Below, one piece after another: positions 40,434 through 47,798 of a stretch of 64,000 nt of DNA. The stretch comes from Bradyrhizobium sediminis (lineage in GTDB: Bacteria > Pseudomonadota > Alphaproteobacteria > Rhizobiales > Xanthobacteraceae): positions 3,098,001 through 3,162,000 of the forward strand of contig NZ_CP076135.1 in NCBI RefSeq assembly GCF_018736105.1, given 5' to 3'. The notes under the pieces are model-generated. The model had not been told where the DNA came from. It ran no database searches and saw only the letters and a program-made list of their open reading frames with translations. Position 1 is the stretch's first letter. Each line of letters starts with the position of its first letter. Position numbers and translations under genes: made by a program.

Positions 40434-42737
40434 TCAAAACTTCACTGTCAGGCGACCGTTGAACGAACGCCCCGGACCCGGCACGTTGTACCCGTAAGCA
40501 GGCGACGAACCCATCATTGACACGACCCTGTAATCGACGAGATCGGCGCCGCCCAACGGCAACACATAATAGCGGTTGAACAGATTATCGACACCGAAAT
40601 CGACCCGGACCGCCTGCCACTGATAGCCCGAGCGCAGATTGACCAGCGCATAAGACGGCGCGGTCAATTCATTGTGGACCTGGTTCACCTGATCTTTCGA
40701 CCCGACCAGTTGCAGCTCGACGCCGTTGTTCCAACCGCCGAGCGTATGGTCGAACGCCAGCTTCGCGTTGATCGGCATCACGTGATAGAGGTTGACGCCA
40801 TCAGTGCGTTGGCCGCGGACATAGCCGAGCTGGCCACGGAACACGCCCCGGCCGTACAGCGGATCGTCCCACAGCGCGAGCTTGCCGTCGAGATTGACGC
40901 CATAGAGCCACGCATCGTGGTTGGCAAACCGCAGGAACACGAAGTCGTTGGTCTTGGTTAGATTCGCCGCGGTGCACGCCGACATCATCTGGACCGCGCA
41001 GCGATCGACGTCGATATAGTCCTGCACGTAGCTGTAGTACGGCGTGACCTTGAATTCCCAGACCTTCTGGGCGGGATCATGCCAGGCAGCAGTGAAGCTC
41101 GCCGTGTGGGCTTTCTCGGGCTTGAGGTCGAGATTGCCGACATAGCCGTTGCCGTCGCCAAACCAGCCAATCATGTTCATGGCCATGCCCGAGGTTGACC
41201 AGGCGTAGCGCTCATAGAGATTGGGCGAACGCGTCTTGCGGGCGAAGCCCAGTTCGAACTGGCTCAGTTGGTCGGGCTCGTAGCGCACCAACGCGGAACC
41301 GTCGAGATTGATATCCGTCCTGGCATGGTCGAGCGCGTTGAACGCCGCGGCATCGGCGCCATACATCATCGCGTTGTACCCCTGGACATTGCCGGTGTTC
41401 ATCCAGACCACGTCGTTGCGCAGCCCCACCAGCGTCGTCCACTCGCGATCCCAGCGCCGCTCCCACTCCACGAAGGTGCCGAGCCGGCTGCGGCGGCCGT
41501 CATTGATGTTGATGAAGCTGTTGGGTCCCATCATCATTGAACCGGCAACGGGATCCCACCAGTCGTCGAGACGGTTGTGGTAAAATTCGTTGCCGACGCG
41601 GACCAAGTCCTGCCGCGAAGCCGCGAAGGTCGCCTTCAGCGCGTAGCCGATATCGGACGCCCTGGTATCCATCGGCATCTGGCTGACCTTGTCGGGCGCG
41701 ATGAAGCCCATGGTGTGGCGAATCTGGTGATAGAAGCCGCTGGCTTCGAGTTTGCCCCAGTCGAACACCCCCTCGTAACGCCCATTGATGAAGGCGCTCC
41801 GGTTGTAGACCATGTCCATGTACTGGTTGACATAGCCCTGATACGGAATGAACTGACCGCCGACCTGCACCGTAAACAGGTTTCCGAAACTTTCCTTGGA
41901 GATGCTCAACGCATGGTTCTGCGTCTCGTACAGCGTTGACTTCACCTTGGTGCCGTCGGCCGCCTTGTAGTCGCCGGCGCGAACCCAGCCGCCGGTGTAG
42001 GTGACGCTGGTATCCTTGTTGGCAAGCGTGGCTGTCGCATCGACGCCATAGGCGTTGCTGATACTGCGGAAAAATCCGGACACCATGACGCTCGACTGCC
42101 AACCGCCACCCGTAGCGAATTGCGGCGGCGCTGTCGTCACGTCGATCTTGCCGCCGATATAGTCGCCCCCCACGCTGACCGGCGCGACCCCGAGATAGGC
42201 GCGCATCCTGGCGATCATGGCGGGGTTGACGAACGAGAGCGGCGGATTCATCTCGTTGGGACAGGCTGGACTGATCAGCATGCTGTTGATCGCGACCTGG
42301 ATCCGGTCGGCGCCGAGACCGTTGATCGCGGGCAGGCTCGATACGCCGCCTGCGCCCCAAACCGCTCCGCCGGGAATATCAGCAATCAGCGACGCGGAAT
42401 CGCTGGTGCCGAGGCCGCGCGATAATGCACTCTCGCCGGAAATCGTTGCGGTGTTGGCGGGCACGGCGAGCCCTTCAGGGCTCCGAAGCGGGACCGGATT
42501 CGAAGCATTCACGGCGGGGCCGCGCTGTGTGGTGCGACGGGACGGCACAGCCCGCGATTTGGGCCTCGGCTTCGGCGCGTCCACCAAGACAGGAGGAATG
42601 ACGCTGGAGGCCTGTGCGTAAGCCGTAGCGGGCGTTAACGACGCCGCTGACAGGAGCGCGAGCGCCATGGATGGCGACAAGAGGGCGCTGGTGACGAGCA
42701 AAGATCGGCGAGCGCCGGGCTGAGCGATGGACTGCAT
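40434..42737 (-). CDS. OprC/NosA-type TonB-dependent copper receptor
   Basis: This 767-residue outer-membrane receptor has a signal peptide ending near residue 42 (AYAQ), a plug domain (GGAVWGAGGVSSLPAINGLGADRI) and a barrel ending NGRLTVKF. CPNEM at 159-163 matches the CxxxM ligand motif of Pseudomonas OprC, and HTM at 341-343 matches its HxM; the 182-residue spacing between Cys159 and His341 is close to that in OprC (about 180). This makes direct copper-ion uptake the best reading. It is encoded just upstream of the pcu operon and is a second, distinct receptor. ATG 42737 begins the signal peptide. Confidence 0.9.
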   Translation of the reverse strand: MQSIAQPGARRSLLVTSALLSPSMALALLSAASLTPATAYAQASSVIPPVLVDAPKPRPKSRAVPSRRTTQRGPAVNASNPVPLRSPEGLAVPANTATISGESALSRGLGTSDSASLIADIPGGAVWGAGGVSSLPAINGLGADRIQVAINSMLISPACPNEMNPPLSFVNPAMIARMRAYLGVAPVSVGGDYIGGKIDVTTAPPQFATGGGWQSSVMVSGFFRSISNAYGVDATATLANKDTSVTYTGGWVRAGDYKAADGTKVKSTLYETQNHALSISKESFGNLFTVQVGGQFIPYQGYVNQYMDMVYNRSAFINGRYEGVFDWGKLEASGFYHQIRHTMGFIAPDKVSQMPMDTRASDIGYALKATFAASRQDLVRVGNEFYHNRLDDWWDPVAGSMMMGPNSFININDGRRSRLGTFVEWERRWDREWTTLVGLRNDVVWMNTGNVQGYNAMMYGADAAAFNALDHARTDINLDGSALVRYEPDQLSQFELGFARKTRSPNLYERYAWSTSGMAMNMIGWFGDGNGYVGNLDLKPEKAHTASFTAAWHDPAQKVWEFKVTPYYSYVQDYIDVDRCAVQMMSACTAANLTKTNDFVFLRFANHDAWLYGVNLDGKLALWDDPLYGRGVFRGQLGYVRGQRTDGVNLYHVMPINAKLAFDHTLGGWNNGVELQLVGSKDQVNQVHNELTAPSYALVNLRSGYQWQAVRVDFGVDNLFNRYYVLPLGGADLVDYRVVSMMGSSPAYGYNVPGPGRSFNGRLTVKF

Positions 42738-42898
42738 GATTATTTCTCGAGTTGAATTCGCAAGCAGCGATTCACTGCCCGCAGGACAATCGTCCGCAGA
42801 ACCGCCGAGGAACGGCATGGTCGGCGTGACAACAGCGGATGGCCTAATCCATCGCGGACTGCCGCTCACGCGACATCCAAGCGAATGAATTTGTTGGC

Positions 42899-43354
42899 TT
42901 ACGCCGCTGCGGGTGGTCCGCGTGCTGAGTGAGAATAGTACGGGGCCGTGTACAGGGCCGGCACGGAAAACGGCAACGCATAAAAAACGCCGACAACGGC
43001 CAGCGCCGGCCGTGGCGTCATCAACAGCGATGGCGGCGCAAAGCTGTGCCCGATCACACAGGCGATGCATTTGAGATGGCCTGCTGCGACCCGATCGTGG
43101 GAATCCGAAGGGTCTTGCTGGTCAACAGATCTGCAGATCGCCGAGAGCGCCAGCATATTCGACTGGCCTGCGTTTGCCGCCGTCGAAACCGCCGCAAGGG
43201 AGGTCTGAAAAATCAACGCGAGCGTTGCGAACCAGATGACGGCAAAACGGACGGCGCCGAGAACATTCCTGCTGCCCGGAAAGCCGCGAGCAGCCGCGGC
43301 AACATCCCGGAGCATGCGCCAAAGGCCCGCGCGCTCGCGCGCAGGCCGATTCAT
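42899..43354 (-). CDS. Second DUF2946-like Cys protein
   Basis: This protein of about 151 residues has a hydrophobic helix (AVIWFATLALIFQTSLAAV), then a Cys (AICRSV), then the cluster HLKCIACVIGH that mirrors the DUF2946 C-x2-C motif with adjacent His residues. The C-terminal third is hydrophobic and Tyr/Pro-rich. ATG 43354 follows GGAAGCGG; a TTG at 43396 would extend it by 14 residues. It precedes the OprC-like receptor on the same strand, 161 bases away, in the same arrangement as pcuA before pcuB. Confidence 0.7.
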   Translation of the reverse strand: MNRPARERAGLWRMLRDVAAAARGFPGSRNVLGAVRFAVIWFATLALIFQTSLAAVSTAANAGQSNMLALSAICRSVDQQDPSDSHDRVAAGHLKCIACVIGHSFAPPSLLMTPRPALAVVGVFYALPFSVPALYTAPYYSHSARGPPAAA

Positions 43355-43392
43355 CCGCTTCCGGATAAGTTGACGCTGGTGCCGCCCCGTCT

Positions 43393-43584
43393 TCAATCGA
43401 GCCCCTTACCGATGCCGGTTCCCCTAAACATGGAATAGACCGGACAGCAATCCCCCATGCAACCGCTTTTTTGCACGAGCTGGTATTCGACAAATGACTT
43501 CCGGTTGAAGCGTTCGAGGCAGAATAGATCTCTTCGCGATACACTTCCAACGAGATGGGCTCTCGCCGGACGGAGCCACGTCCT
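43393..43584 (-). other. Cys-rich open segment without a clear start
   Basis: On the minus strand an open segment ends CMGDCCPVYSMFRG..., after a stretch reading DLFCLERFNRKSFVEYQL. It has no ATG, GTG or TTG start that fits well except an internal GTG near 43472, and I do not recognise it. The many cysteines and ordinary codon usage make a coding remnant or a real small Cys-rich gene possible. It lies in the gap between the divergent DUF2946-like genes. Confidence 0.25.
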
Positions 43585-43631
43585 CTATAGTGTGTCATCG
43601 CAGCGATAGGCCTGCTCTGTATGTCTAAGGC

Positions 43632-44021
43632 ATGATGGATCGACGGCAACCGCACTGGAGAGCGTATGTCGCGCTTGTCGCGGCCTGCGCGCTGATGCTT
43701 TCGGCTCTGCTATCCAACCTTGCCCCGCAGCCCCAGGGAAAGGCCAATCCGCTCGACAGCCTGTCCATCATCTGCCTGTCGTCAGGCACCGCAGCGACCC
43801 AGGACCAGGCTCCCGATACGCCCGCCGATCACCCGCACGACGCATGCTGCATCCTTTGCATGGTCCCCGGGCTGGCTGCGGCCGGTGACGAAATTGGCGT
43901 TGCGGCACCGAACTATCCATCGTCGCGCTCTTTTCCGCCGACGCCGCGCATCGCACTGGGCCCGCTTGGTGCAGCCGAACTGTTGCCAATCAAACCCCGC
44001 GCGCCTCCACACTTGACCTGA
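43632..44021 (+). CDS. Third DUF2946-like Cys/His protein
   Basis: This 129-residue protein begins with a membrane helix (AYVALVAACALMLSALLSNL). It carries a Cys (SIICLSSG) and then the cluster HPHDACCILCM, an arrangement like the pcuA-type protein. The C-terminal part is Pro-rich. ATGs at 43632 and 43635 are adjacent candidates. It is divergent from the second DUF2946-like gene and leads the plus-strand set with the SCO protein, whose start is 167 bases downstream. Confidence 0.75.
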   Translation: MMDRRQPHWRAYVALVAACALMLSALLSNLAPQPQGKANPLDSLSIICLSSGTAATQDQAPDTPADHPHDACCILCMVPGLAAAGDEIGVAAPNYPSSRSFPPTPRIALGPLGAAELLPIKPRAPPHLT

Positions 44022-44187
44022 AGCGCTTTGCGGCCCTTGGCGGCCTACGTCTCCCCACTGATTGAACCCGGCAGCGACGCTGCTGGACATGGGCGCAATG
44101 CGCGGAGCGCCAAATGCATGCGAATTCCTCCTACCGCGGCCGCCGCCGCGAGGCTTGGCTTCAACTCGAACACACGGTTACTTAGCG

Positions 44188-44799
44188 ATGCCTGCAACCA
44201 ATCTGAAGGCCGCACGGATCGGGGCGGCGCTTGCCATTCCGATCGTTGTTTTCGCGATTACCATGATCTGGCTGGCCACACGCAAGGATAACAAATTGCC
44301 GGCGATGACCGGAATCGGCGGGCCGTTCACGCTCGTCGATCACCGCGGCAAATCCGTCACCGAGCGAGACTATCTGGGCAAACCTACGCTGACCTTCTTC
44401 GGGTTCACCCATTGCCCGGATGTGTGCCCGACGACGCTGTTTGAATTGACGACGAGGCTCAAGGAGCTCGGTCCCGACGCCGACCGATTGAACGTTGTGT
44501 TCATCACTGTTGATCCAGAGCGCGATACGCCGCAGCAACTCGCGCTCTATCTCTCGTCGTTCGACGCGCGCATCACCGGCTTGTCCGGAACGCCCGAGAA
44601 GATATCCGACGCCATGGCCGGGTACCGTGCCTACGCGCGAAAGGTCCCGCTGGAAGGCGGCGATTACACCATGGATCATACGGCAACGATCTACATGATG
44701 AACAGCAAGGGGCAATTCACCGGCCTGATGAACTATCAGGAGCCGGAAATGACGGCGCGCGTGAAACTTCGGCGACTGATCGATCTGGGGGCCAAGTGA
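44188..44799 (+). CDS. SCO1/SenC-family copper chaperone
   Basis: SCO proteins help insert copper into the CuA centre of cytochrome oxidase. This 203-residue protein has one N-terminal anchor helix (IGAALAIPIVVFAITMIWL) and a periplasmic thioredoxin fold with Cys76-x3-Cys80 (THCPDVCPTT) and His164 (MDHTATIY), the three copper ligands. ATG 44188 starts MPATNLK; an earlier in-frame start at 44062 adds no conserved sequence. Its stop overlaps the next small gene. In Bradyrhizobium the main ScoI is encoded elsewhere as far as I know, so this would be an additional copy. Confidence 0.93.
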   Translation: MPATNLKAARIGAALAIPIVVFAITMIWLATRKDNKLPAMTGIGGPFTLVDHRGKSVTERDYLGKPTLTFFGFTHCPDVCPTTLFELTTRLKELGPDADRLNVVFITVDPERDTPQQLALYLSSFDARITGLSGTPEKISDAMAGYRAYARKVPLEGGDYTMDHTATIYMMNSKGQFTGLMNYQEPEMTARVKLRRLIDLGAK

Positions 44800-45038
44800 T
44801 GAGCCGGACGAACCTGAGGTTACTGACCGCCCATGTCGCTATTCCATTTGCGACCGGGGCCGGATTGGGCGCGTTCTTCCTGTGCGCCGTGTATTACCTG
44901 GACGTGGGCAGCATGCGAACGCTGGTCACCGCGAGCGGAGGCAGCATCCTCGACATCGGCCTCATCCCGATCGCCTGCGCCTTCGGTTCGCTGGCGATCG
45001 GCACCAACCAGGCGATTGGCTTCCTGATCGATAATTGA
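44796..45038 (+). CDS. Small two-helix membrane protein
   Basis: This 80-residue protein has two predicted membrane segments, AIPFATGAGLGAFFLCAVYY and IGLIPIACAFGSLAIG. GTG 44796 and ATG 44799 are both possible; both overlap the SCO stop codon, which implies translational coupling. No motif is recognised. Its place between a SCO chaperone and the HCxxMC membrane protein suggests a role in oxidase copper supply, but that is inference from context only. Confidence 0.75.
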   Translation: MMSRTNLRLLTAHVAIPFATGAGLGAFFLCAVYYLDVGSMRTLVTASGGSILDIGLIPIACAFGSLAIGTNQAIGFLIDN

Positions 45039-45113
45039 CAGGGGATCACAACGCAATTTGATACAGCGCAATGATCCCGCGGCTCCGGTGTCGGATACAA
45101 GTTCGGTCTAGCT

Positions 45114-45839
45114 ATGGACCCTCCGATGTTCGACTTCGACCAACCGCTGTTTGTTGCCGGACTGCTGCTGGGGCTGTCATCGAGCCTGCACTGCTTCGGC
45201 ATGTGCTCCGGCATCGCAGCCAGCCTCCATTTCGCCGCCGGTCTCGATTCCCATCGTCCCGCACGCGATCTCCTGGCAACGACGTTGCTGATCAACGCGG
45301 GGCGGATCGCCGGCTACGTGATCGCGGGCGCGATCGTCGGCGGCGTCGGTTCGAGCGTATTCGGCGCGTTCGACCAATCATTCAGCCACGCGGTTCTGCG
45401 CTGGGCCGCCGCGGCGGCGCTGGGTTGGATCGGGCTTTCGATGCTCGAGGTCCTGCCGCTCCCCGTCATGCTGTATCGGCTCGGCTCACGCGTCAGCAAG
45501 GCGATGGACGCCGTCGCGGGTGCGGCACGATTGCCGCCGGCGCTGGGGCTCTTCGTAAGCGGGACGGTGTGGGGCTTCCTTCCCTGCGCCATGGTCTACG
45601 CTGCCCTGTTCTACGCGATGCTCTCGGGCTCATGGCTCGGCGGGGCGTTGGCGATGTCCGGTTTTGGACTAGGCACCCTGCCGGTTCTGGCCGGCTCCGG
45701 CCTCGGGCTTCCGCTGCTGCGCCGCCGGGCGACCTCGGTATGGCTGCGGAACGGGGTCGGAATCGCCATTATCTTGGTGGGAATCGCCAGCGCCGGCATA
45801 TCGCCGGCCGAGTTTGCGGCGTGGTGCCGGTCTGGCTGA
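45114..45839 (+). CDS. TauE/DsbD_2-type membrane protein with HCxxMC motif
   Basis: This 241-residue integral membrane protein has about six helices and the motif His26-Cys27-Phe-Gly-Met-Cys31 (SLHCFGMCSG), typical of the UreH/DsbD_2 branch of 'sulfite exporter TauE/SafE' annotations. Such proteins are often encoded with cbb3 oxidase and heavy-metal genes and may pass copper or electrons across the membrane. A second half repeat is suggested by VSGTVWGFLPCAMVY with a Pro-Cys pair. It follows the SCO gene set 75 bases downstream. Function is inferred from family and neighbours. Confidence 0.8.
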   Translation: MDPPMFDFDQPLFVAGLLLGLSSSLHCFGMCSGIAASLHFAAGLDSHRPARDLLATTLLINAGRIAGYVIAGAIVGGVGSSVFGAFDQSFSHAVLRWAAAAALGWIGLSMLEVLPLPVMLYRLGSRVSKAMDAVAGAARLPPALGLFVSGTVWGFLPCAMVYAALFYAMLSGSWLGGALAMSGFGLGTLPVLAGSGLGLPLLRRRATSVWLRNGVGIAIILVGIASAGISPAEFAAWCRSG

Positions 45840-46009
45840 AGCGTCCCGGCAAGTCAGTCCGCTCCCCTGCTTTTCTTGCCCTCAGTGCTAATTCCTACAG
45901 CCGAACACAACCCGCAGTGGTAGAATTCCGATCATTTCGCAGATTGCTCGAATTTTGAACAATCGTTGCTGAAATTGGTGACAAGACGAAAAAATTAGTC
46001 TACGTGTTC

Positions 46010-46173
46010 GGGCTCAGGCTGGCCGAGAGGTTAAGTCTGGTGGTCCAAGTCTCGGGAGGAGCCCTGGCGCGCACAAGCAGCGTCGCCCCGTCAATCAAGA
46101 TCAAATCCAAATTTTCGGGGAAATAGGGTCGACACAATTTTTAGAGCAGGGCTTGCGCCCTGCTCTTTTTTTT
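46010..46173 (+). ncRNA. Candidate structured RNA or leader attenuator
   Basis: The 390-base gap from 45840 to 46229 contains no gene but a clearly structured segment. GGGCTC (46010-46015) pairs with GAGCCC (46059-46064); inside it CCGAGA (46023-46028) pairs with TCTCGG (46050-46055). CCCCG (46085-46089) can pair with CGGGG (46116-46120). A strong intrinsic terminator ends at about 46173. A weak promoter may begin around 45978. It could be a free small RNA of about 160 bases or an attenuating leader for the globin gene. I do not recognise a known RNA family. Confidence 0.5.
46143..46173 (+). terminator. Strong intrinsic terminator before the globin gene
   Basis: AGAGCAGGG (46143-46151) pairs perfectly with CCCTGCTCT (46158-46166) around CTTGCG and is followed directly by eight T residues (46166-46173). 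The T-run is on the plus strand only. It ends 56 bases before the globin start. Confidence 0.92.
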
Positions 46174-46229
46174 CGCGAAGTGGCTTTCGTGAAGCTTGGA
46201 CGTCGCCGACGCATCGGGATCGCAACGCA

Positions 46230-46655
46230 ATGGACACGACGACACCGGCCAATCCGATCCAGCACAGTTTCGAGCTCGCCGCGGAACGTTGCGAGGATCT
46301 GACGCCGCTGGTCTATCGCCGCCTGTTCCGCGAGCACCCCGAAGCCGAATCGTTGTTTCGCAGCGAAGGCGGCGATCTGGTGAAGGGCTCGATGCTGGCG
46401 CTGGCCATCGATGCGATGCTGGACCTGGCCGGCGAGCGCACCGGCCATTTCCGCCTGATCGGCTGCGAGGTGCAGTCGCACGACGCCTACGGCACGCCGC
46501 GCGACCTGTTCGGATCGTTCTTCGGCGTAGTCGCCGACACGATGCGCGAGGTCCTCGGGCACGATTGGACGCCGGAGGTCGATAACGCGTGGCGCCAATT
46601 GCTGGATGAGATCGATCGCCTGGTCGCCGAGAGCCAGGCGCAGATCGAGGCCTGA
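46230..46655 (+). CDS. Globin-family protein
   Basis: This 141-residue cytosolic protein has the all-helical length and pattern of a single-domain globin. FREHPEAESLFR fits the C-D region, and His84 in VQSHDAYGTP is the likely proximal (F8) haem ligand. FFGVVADTMREVLGHDW then forms helices G and H. There is no reductase domain, so it is not a flavohaemoglobin. Oxygen or NO binding is likely from family but untested. It lies downstream of the terminator and candidate RNA at 46.0-46.17 kb and converges with the next gene, six bases away. Confidence 0.85.
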   Translation: MDTTTPANPIQHSFELAAERCEDLTPLVYRRLFREHPEAESLFRSEGGDLVKGSMLALAIDAMLDLAGERTGHFRLIGCEVQSHDAYGTPRDLFGSFFGVVADTMREVLGHDWTPEVDNAWRQLLDEIDRLVAESQAQIEA

Positions 46656-46660
46656 CGTCC

Positions 46661-47008
46661 TCAATCCCGCTCGAGGAAATTCGAACCGATATTGGCCTTC
46701 TTCTTGATCGGGTCGTAATCGCAATAGACGCCGTCGGCGACCAGCGTGTAGCTCGCAATCACCGTGTACTTGTCCAGCTTGACCGAGTTCAAGCCGAGGA
46801 TCGACGTCCTGGTGCCGTCGTTCCATTTGAACGGGGTGGTGCTCTGGGCCCTTTCGCAGGCCGCCACGGCTTCGGCAAAAACATAGCCCTCGACGAAGGC
46901 TTTCATGGTCCGAAGCTGGGTGAGGGTTTTCCAGTTCATGTAGAAGGCGCCCGCAAGACCCGCGATCAGCAGGACCAACACCCCGACAATCAATCTTTGA
47001 AACGTCAT
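46661..47008 (-). CDS. Membrane-anchored hypothetical protein
   Basis: This 115-residue protein has an N-terminal membrane anchor (LIVGVLVLLIAGLAGAFYM) followed by a soluble periplasmic domain. Two cysteines, in VAACERAQ and GVYCDYDP, could form a disulfide. The pattern FKWNDGTRTSILGLNSVKLDKY is not one I can place in a family. It lies 29 bases downstream of the DUF1467 gene on the same strand and could share its transcript. Confidence 0.7.
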   Translation of the reverse strand: MTFQRLIVGVLVLLIAGLAGAFYMNWKTLTQLRTMKAFVEGYVFAEAVAACERAQSTTPFKWNDGTRTSILGLNSVKLDKYTVIASYTLVADGVYCDYDPIKKKANIGSNFLERD

Positions 47009-47037
47009 TTCCTTCCCCCCACCCGGAAATCCAGCAC

Positions 47038-47313
47038 TCAGAGCGGAAACCCCATCAGCTTCGACAGCCGTTCGATATTCAGGTAGCCGGCACGATAGGC
47101 CGCCATTCCGATGCCGAAGATGACCGCGGAAATCAATGTGGTCCAGATCAGCTTGCGCCCCATCTGGCTCTTGATCGGTGCGCCGGGATCGGTGCCGGGT
47201 GAACCCTCGCCATCTTCATGCTGGCTGCGCACGCCGAACGGCAGCGTCAGGAACAGGGTGACCCACCACAGCACGAAGTAGATCGCCAGCGCGGTTGAGA
47301 TCGAATAGGCCAT
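47038..47313 (-). CDS. DUF1467-family membrane protein
   Basis: This 91-residue protein has two membrane helices: STALAIYFVLWWVTLFLTLP and, after a polar loop, LIWTTLISAVIFGIGMAAY. The motif WWVTLFLTLPFGVRSQ is typical of DUF1467, found widely in alphaproteobacteria, usually next to methylmalonyl-CoA epimerase as here. The polar loop (EDGEGSPGTDPGAP) sits between the helices. The stop of mce lies three bases upstream. Function unknown. Confidence 0.88.
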   Translation of the reverse strand: MAYSISTALAIYFVLWWVTLFLTLPFGVRSQHEDGEGSPGTDPGAPIKSQMGRKLIWTTLISAVIFGIGMAAYRAGYLNIERLSKLMGFPL

Positions 47314-47315
47314 GG

Positions 47316-47720
47316 TCAGGCCTGCTCGATTTCGACCAGCGCGCCGGAAAAATCCTTCGGGTGCAGAAACAGCACCGGCTTGCCATGGGCGCCGATCTTG
47401 GGCACGCCGTCGCCGAGCACCCGCGCGCCTTCCTTGATCAGGGTGTCGCGCGCCGCGACGATGTCCGGCACGTCGTAGCAGACATGGTGGATGCCGCCGT
47501 CGGCATTGCGCTCGAGAAACTTGGCGATCGGCGAAGTCTCACCGAGCGGCTGGATGAATTCGATCTTGGTGTTGGGCAGCGTCACGAACACGGTGATGAC
47601 GCCGTGCTCCGGCAACGGCACCGCCGCAGAGATCTCGGCGCCGAACGCCGCGCCGTAGATCCTAGCGGCTTTCTCGGCGTCCTTGACCGCGATCGCCACA
47701 TGATTGAGCCGGCCCAGCAT
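47316..47720 (-). CDS. mce: Methylmalonyl-CoA epimerase
   Basis: This enzyme interconverts (R)- and (S)-methylmalonyl-CoA in propionyl-CoA breakdown. The 134 residues form two VOC (glyoxalase-fold) repeats. Metal ligands are visible as His7 (RLNHVAI), a His in GIHHVCYDV, and a C-terminal Glu in ALVEIEQA. ATG 47720 is preceded by GAGGAG, which rules out the in-frame start at 47795. It follows ribonuclease J by 78 bases, and DUF1467 follows closely. Confidence 0.95.
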   Translation of the reverse strand: MLGRLNHVAIAVKDAEKAARIYGAAFGAEISAAVPLPEHGVITVFVTLPNTKIEFIQPLGETSPIAKFLERNADGGIHHVCYDVPDIVAARDTLIKEGARVLGDGVPKIGAHGKPVLFLHPKDFSGALVEIEQA

Positions 47721-47798
47721 GGAACTCCTCCGCTTTGCGTTTGCGCGTGTCCTGATCGCAAAAGCGGTACCCCGCCTTTGCGGAACACGCGCCAAATC

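Noticed and set aside
42738..42898. Cobalamin riboswitch before the second TonB receptor
   Set aside because: No B12-box or related conserved core was found in the leader.
46016..46056. tRNA-Ser-like D-arm sequence (GGCCGAGAGGTTAAG)
   Set aside because: No matching acceptor stem, anticodon arm or T-arm follows; the same bases fit the nested hairpin of the candidate RNA better.
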